A stretch of 64,000 bases of DNA from an uncultured Alteromonadaceae bacterium (GTDB lineage: Bacteria; Pseudomonadota; Gammaproteobacteria; Enterobacterales; Alteromonadaceae): the NCBI GenBank assembly GCA_947503265.1, contig CANNDC010000003.1, positions 62,001-126,000 on the forward strand. The letters are read 5' to 3'. How positions within the stretch are numbered: the first letter of the stretch is position 1; every line of letters begins with the position of its first letter. Made by a program: the position numbers and the translations under genes. The notes below the pieces were generated by a model, which was not told the origin of the DNA, did no database searches, and worked only from the letters and a program-made list of their open reading frames with translations. Positions 61,803 through 64,000 of the stretch are shown here, in pieces.

Positions 61803-63482
61803 ATGCTGACTCACTTATCAATTCGCAATCTGGCCGTTGTAAAAGCATTAGACATTGATCTCAGATCTGGATTAACCGTTATTACCGGAGAAACGGGGGC
61901 GGGAAAATCCATCGCCATTGACGCCCTTGGTTTATGTTTGGGTGAAAGAGCGGATGCCAATATGGTCAGAGCAAATGCCAGTAAAGCCGATGTCACCGCT
62001 AGTTATGATCTATCAGCGCTGCCTACCGTCATACAGTGGTTAATTGAGCATGATTTATCTGAATCGGATGAACATCAAGAGCTCGTTATTCGTCGGATCG
62101 TGTCCTCAGAAGGTCGTTCAAAGGCCTATATCAACGGCGTCTCCGTATCTTTGCAACAACTGAAAGCTATTTCTCAGCATTTAGTTAGTATTCATGGGCA
62201 ACATGCACACCAACAGTTACTAAAACCTGAAACCCAGCGCAAGTTGTTAGATAATTTTGCAGAACACTCCCCTCTTCTAAATCACGTTAAAGAAAAGTAC
62301 CAAACGCTTTCAAGAGCAAAGGCTGAATATCAAGAACTACTCTCTGGACAGCAGTTACGACAAGATAGACGCAGCTTACTTGAATATCAGGTTCAAGAAT
62401 TGGATGAATTTGCCATCGGAGAAGCAGAATTTACAGAGTTAGAAACAGAGCATAAACGACTGAGTAACAGCCAAACTTTGTTGGAACAAACGCAAAAGAG
62501 TTTCCATCAACTTTATGAAGCTGATGATTTTAATGCCCTCAGCGCAGTGCAAAACAGTGTAGATATGTTGCAAGAGCTCCAAGAACATGATGCCGCCTTG
62601 AGCCCTATTGTTAGTGTGCTTAACGAGGCATTAATTAATATTGATGAAGCAGCAAATGAATTGCGTAATTATTCAGAGCAATTGGAAATCGACCCGATGA
62701 AGATGCAGCAGGTCGAAATGCGCTATTCCCAGTCACTTGATCTCAGCCGAAAACATCAAGTAAATCCAGAGGCACTGTATGCTCACCATCAAGAGTTGGC
62801 TGATGAGTTAAATATACTCACCAAAGAAGACGACTCTTTGTCAACGCTTGCTGAAAAATTAAATGGATTAGAAGAAGAATATAATCAAGCAGCAAGCAAA
62901 CTCAGTAAATCCAGAATTAAGGCAAGTCGTAAGCTAGCAGAATTGGTAGAGAAACATATTCGTTCGATGAATATGGAAAAAGCACAGTTTGCCATACAAG
63001 TGAATTTCGATGAGCAACAAGCCGCTAACGCAAATGGTAAAGACAATATCCAGTTTACTATTTCAACTAACCCGGGAATTGCGCCTGATAGTTTGGACAA
63101 GGTAGTGTCTGGCGGAGAGCTATCTCGTGTTGGGCTTGCACTGCAAGTTATCAGCTCTAGAGGAAACCAAATTCCCACCATGATATTCGACGAAGTAGAC
63201 ACAGGAATAAGTGGACCTACGGCGTCTGTTGTTGGAAAATTGCTGCGCCAATTGGGTCAAACTTGCCAAGTAGTTTGTGTCACTCACCTACCTCAAGTTG
63301 CGGCCTGTGGCCACAATCAGATGTTTGTTACTAAATTTAGCGACAATAAAACCACAGAAACCCACATGATTTCTTTAAATGAAAATGAACGAATTGAGGA
63401 GTTAGCACGTCTATTAGCTGGGGACACTTTGACAGACTCAGCTCTTGCAAATGCGAAAGAGTTGCTAAACAGCTACGAATAA
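61803..63482 (+). CDS. recN: DNA repair protein RecN
   Basis: 559 residues from ATG 61803. An SMC-like ATPase: MLTHLSIRNLAVVKALDIDL at the N-terminus, Walker A ITGETGAGKSIAIDALGLCLGERAD (key G-E-T-G-A-G-K-S), two coiled-coil arms from about 155 to 365, signature VVSGGELSRVGLALQVIS and Walker B TMIFDEVDTGISG. It holds broken DNA ends during recombinational repair of double-strand breaks. A LexA-type box lies upstream. bamE follows after 95 bp, a conserved order. Confidence 0.96.
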   Translation: MLTHLSIRNLAVVKALDIDLRSGLTVITGETGAGKSIAIDALGLCLGERADANMVRANASKADVTASYDLSALPTVIQWLIEHDLSESDEHQELVIRRIVSSEGRSKAYINGVSVSLQQLKAISQHLVSIHGQHAHQQLLKPETQRKLLDNFAEHSPLLNHVKEKYQTLSRAKAEYQELLSGQQLRQDRRSLLEYQVQELDEFAIGEAEFTELETEHKRLSNSQTLLEQTQKSFHQLYEADDFNALSAVQNSVDMLQELQEHDAALSPIVSVLNEALINIDEAANELRNYSEQLEIDPMKMQQVEMRYSQSLDLSRKHQVNPEALYAHHQELADELNILTKEDDSLSTLAEKLNGLEEEYNQAASKLSKSRIKASRKLAELVEKHIRSMNMEKAQFAIQVNFDEQQAANANGKDNIQFTISTNPGIAPDSLDKVVSGGELSRVGLALQVISSRGNQIPTMIFDEVDTGISGPTASVVGKLLRQLGQTCQVVCVTHLPQVAACGHNQMFVTKFSDNKTTETHMISLNENERIEELARLLAGDTLTDSALANAKELLNSYE

Positions 63483-63577
63483 TCGCTATTAAAGATTGAT
63501 TGAGACTGTGTCGCTGAGTTAGCATGCCTGTCAAATTGTGAGTTTTACTAAATCTAGCGATAAAATTGAAATTAAAA

Positions 63578-63937
63578 ATGAAGTATAAAAGTTTATTGGT
63601 TGTTCTGTTTACAAGTGTTTTGCTTTCCGGTTGTGTAGATTGGATATACCGCATCGACGTGCCTCAAGGGAACTTTCTTGAGCAAAAAAATGTTGATCAA
63701 CTTCGTGTTCAGATGACCAAAGAACAGGTTATTTATGTGTTGGGTAAACCTGTTGTACAAGACTCGTTTGACCACGATACCTGGTATTACGTTTACGAGA
63801 TGAAGCGCGGCATGCGCAAGCGCGGAGAAGATTTCCGCAAGGAACTTATTATCCAGTTTAATGAAGGTAAAGTGGCGGAAGTGACAGGCGATTTTGAATT
63901 GCCAGAAGAGTTTAATACACCTTTGGATGAAATTTAA
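63578..63937 (+). CDS. bamE: Outer-membrane assembly lipoprotein BamE
   Basis: 119 residues from ATG 63578. The lipoprotein signal ends in VLLSGC. The SmpA/OmlA domain has YRIDVPQGNFLEQKNVDQLR, MTKEQVIYVLGKPVVQDSF and DTWYYVYEMKRG, with the conserved QGN and lGxP motifs. It is the small lipoprotein of the BAM complex that inserts outer-membrane barrels. The recN-bamE neighbourhood is typical of gammaproteobacteria. Confidence 0.95.
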   Translation: MKYKSLLVVLFTSVLLSGCVDWIYRIDVPQGNFLEQKNVDQLRVQMTKEQVIYVLGKPVVQDSFDHDTWYYVYEMKRGMRKRGEDFRKELIIQFNEGKVAEVTGDFELPEEFNTPLDEI

Positions 63938-64000
63938 ATTCTCATTTTATTACATTAAGTAAGATCCACCGTTCCAGACTGACTAATGGCCCTATCCAGC

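Overview
The window looks like chromosome of a marine gammaproteobacterium of the Alteromonadales, most likely a Glaciecola, Paraglaciecola or Aliiglaciecola relative. The reasons are the nadK ... recN-bamE backbone at the right end, low-to-moderate GC, a TonB-dependent receptor (and a remnant of another), PEP-CTERM sorting signals, and many small sensory and efflux cassettes. The genus call is inference. I saw no tRNA, rRNA, CRISPR array or intact mobile element. Mobile DNA is limited to an IS91-type remnant and a GIY-YIG gene set among repeats. Layout, 0-8 kb: a methyltransferase cut by the window edge, a ToxR/CadC-type regulator, an OsmC-like protein, a MarR regulator, a lone proB, glyoxalase I with a royal-jelly-type beta-propeller, and a divergent TetR gene with two palindromes between. 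8-16 kb: a signalling/efflux cassette of ABC ATPase, large FtsX-type permease, exported DJ-1/PfpI protein, OmpR-type response regulator and histidine kinase. Three promoters here share one element, TTTCACA-N4-TTTCACA placed exactly 10 bp before a -10-like hexamer, which is the geometry of a Pho box. The third lies before an exported protein of unknown function at 15.4-16.1 kb, so the regulon can be read from the sequence. 16-35 kb: mostly ordinary accessory genes (exported peptidase, alpha/beta hydrolase, Skp-like chaperone, YafY/VOC pair, LysR with an exported lectin, GlxA with a PfpI hydratase, SelO, GGDEF, ArsR/SRPBCC pair). An ATP-grasp enzyme stands tail-to-tail with an unusual protein that joins a PqqD-like domain, a twin-arginine segment and a PEP-CTERM-like tail. 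35-44 kb: a colinear minus-strand block of PEP-CTERM protein, Tat-signal DUF6916-like protein, two phage-tail-collar proteins, GNAT and HEAT-like protein. It is flanked by a sulfotransferase, two tandem aspartyl/asparaginyl beta-hydroxylases and an exported metzincin. 44-49.5 kb: a coiled-coil lipoprotein, a subtilisin-like protease and a trypsin-like protease in one plus-strand run, set between gene remnants. 49.5-57.4 kb: a coherent polyhydroxybutyrate/3-hydroxybutyrate utilisation locus. It holds a NarL-type regulator and a TonB-dependent receptor, then divergently a GntP-family permease, an exported MetX-like hydrolase, a PHB depolymerase and a 3-hydroxybutyrate dehydrogenase. 57.4-64 kb: nadK, a VOC protein, an 8-bp tandem repeat, a sodium:solute symporter, a TonB-receptor remnant, recN with a LexA-type box, and bamE. 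The best candidates for new biology are the two-component/ABC/DJ-1 regulon, the collar-protein and hydroxylase block, and the PqqD-Tat-CTERM chimera with its ATP-grasp partner.
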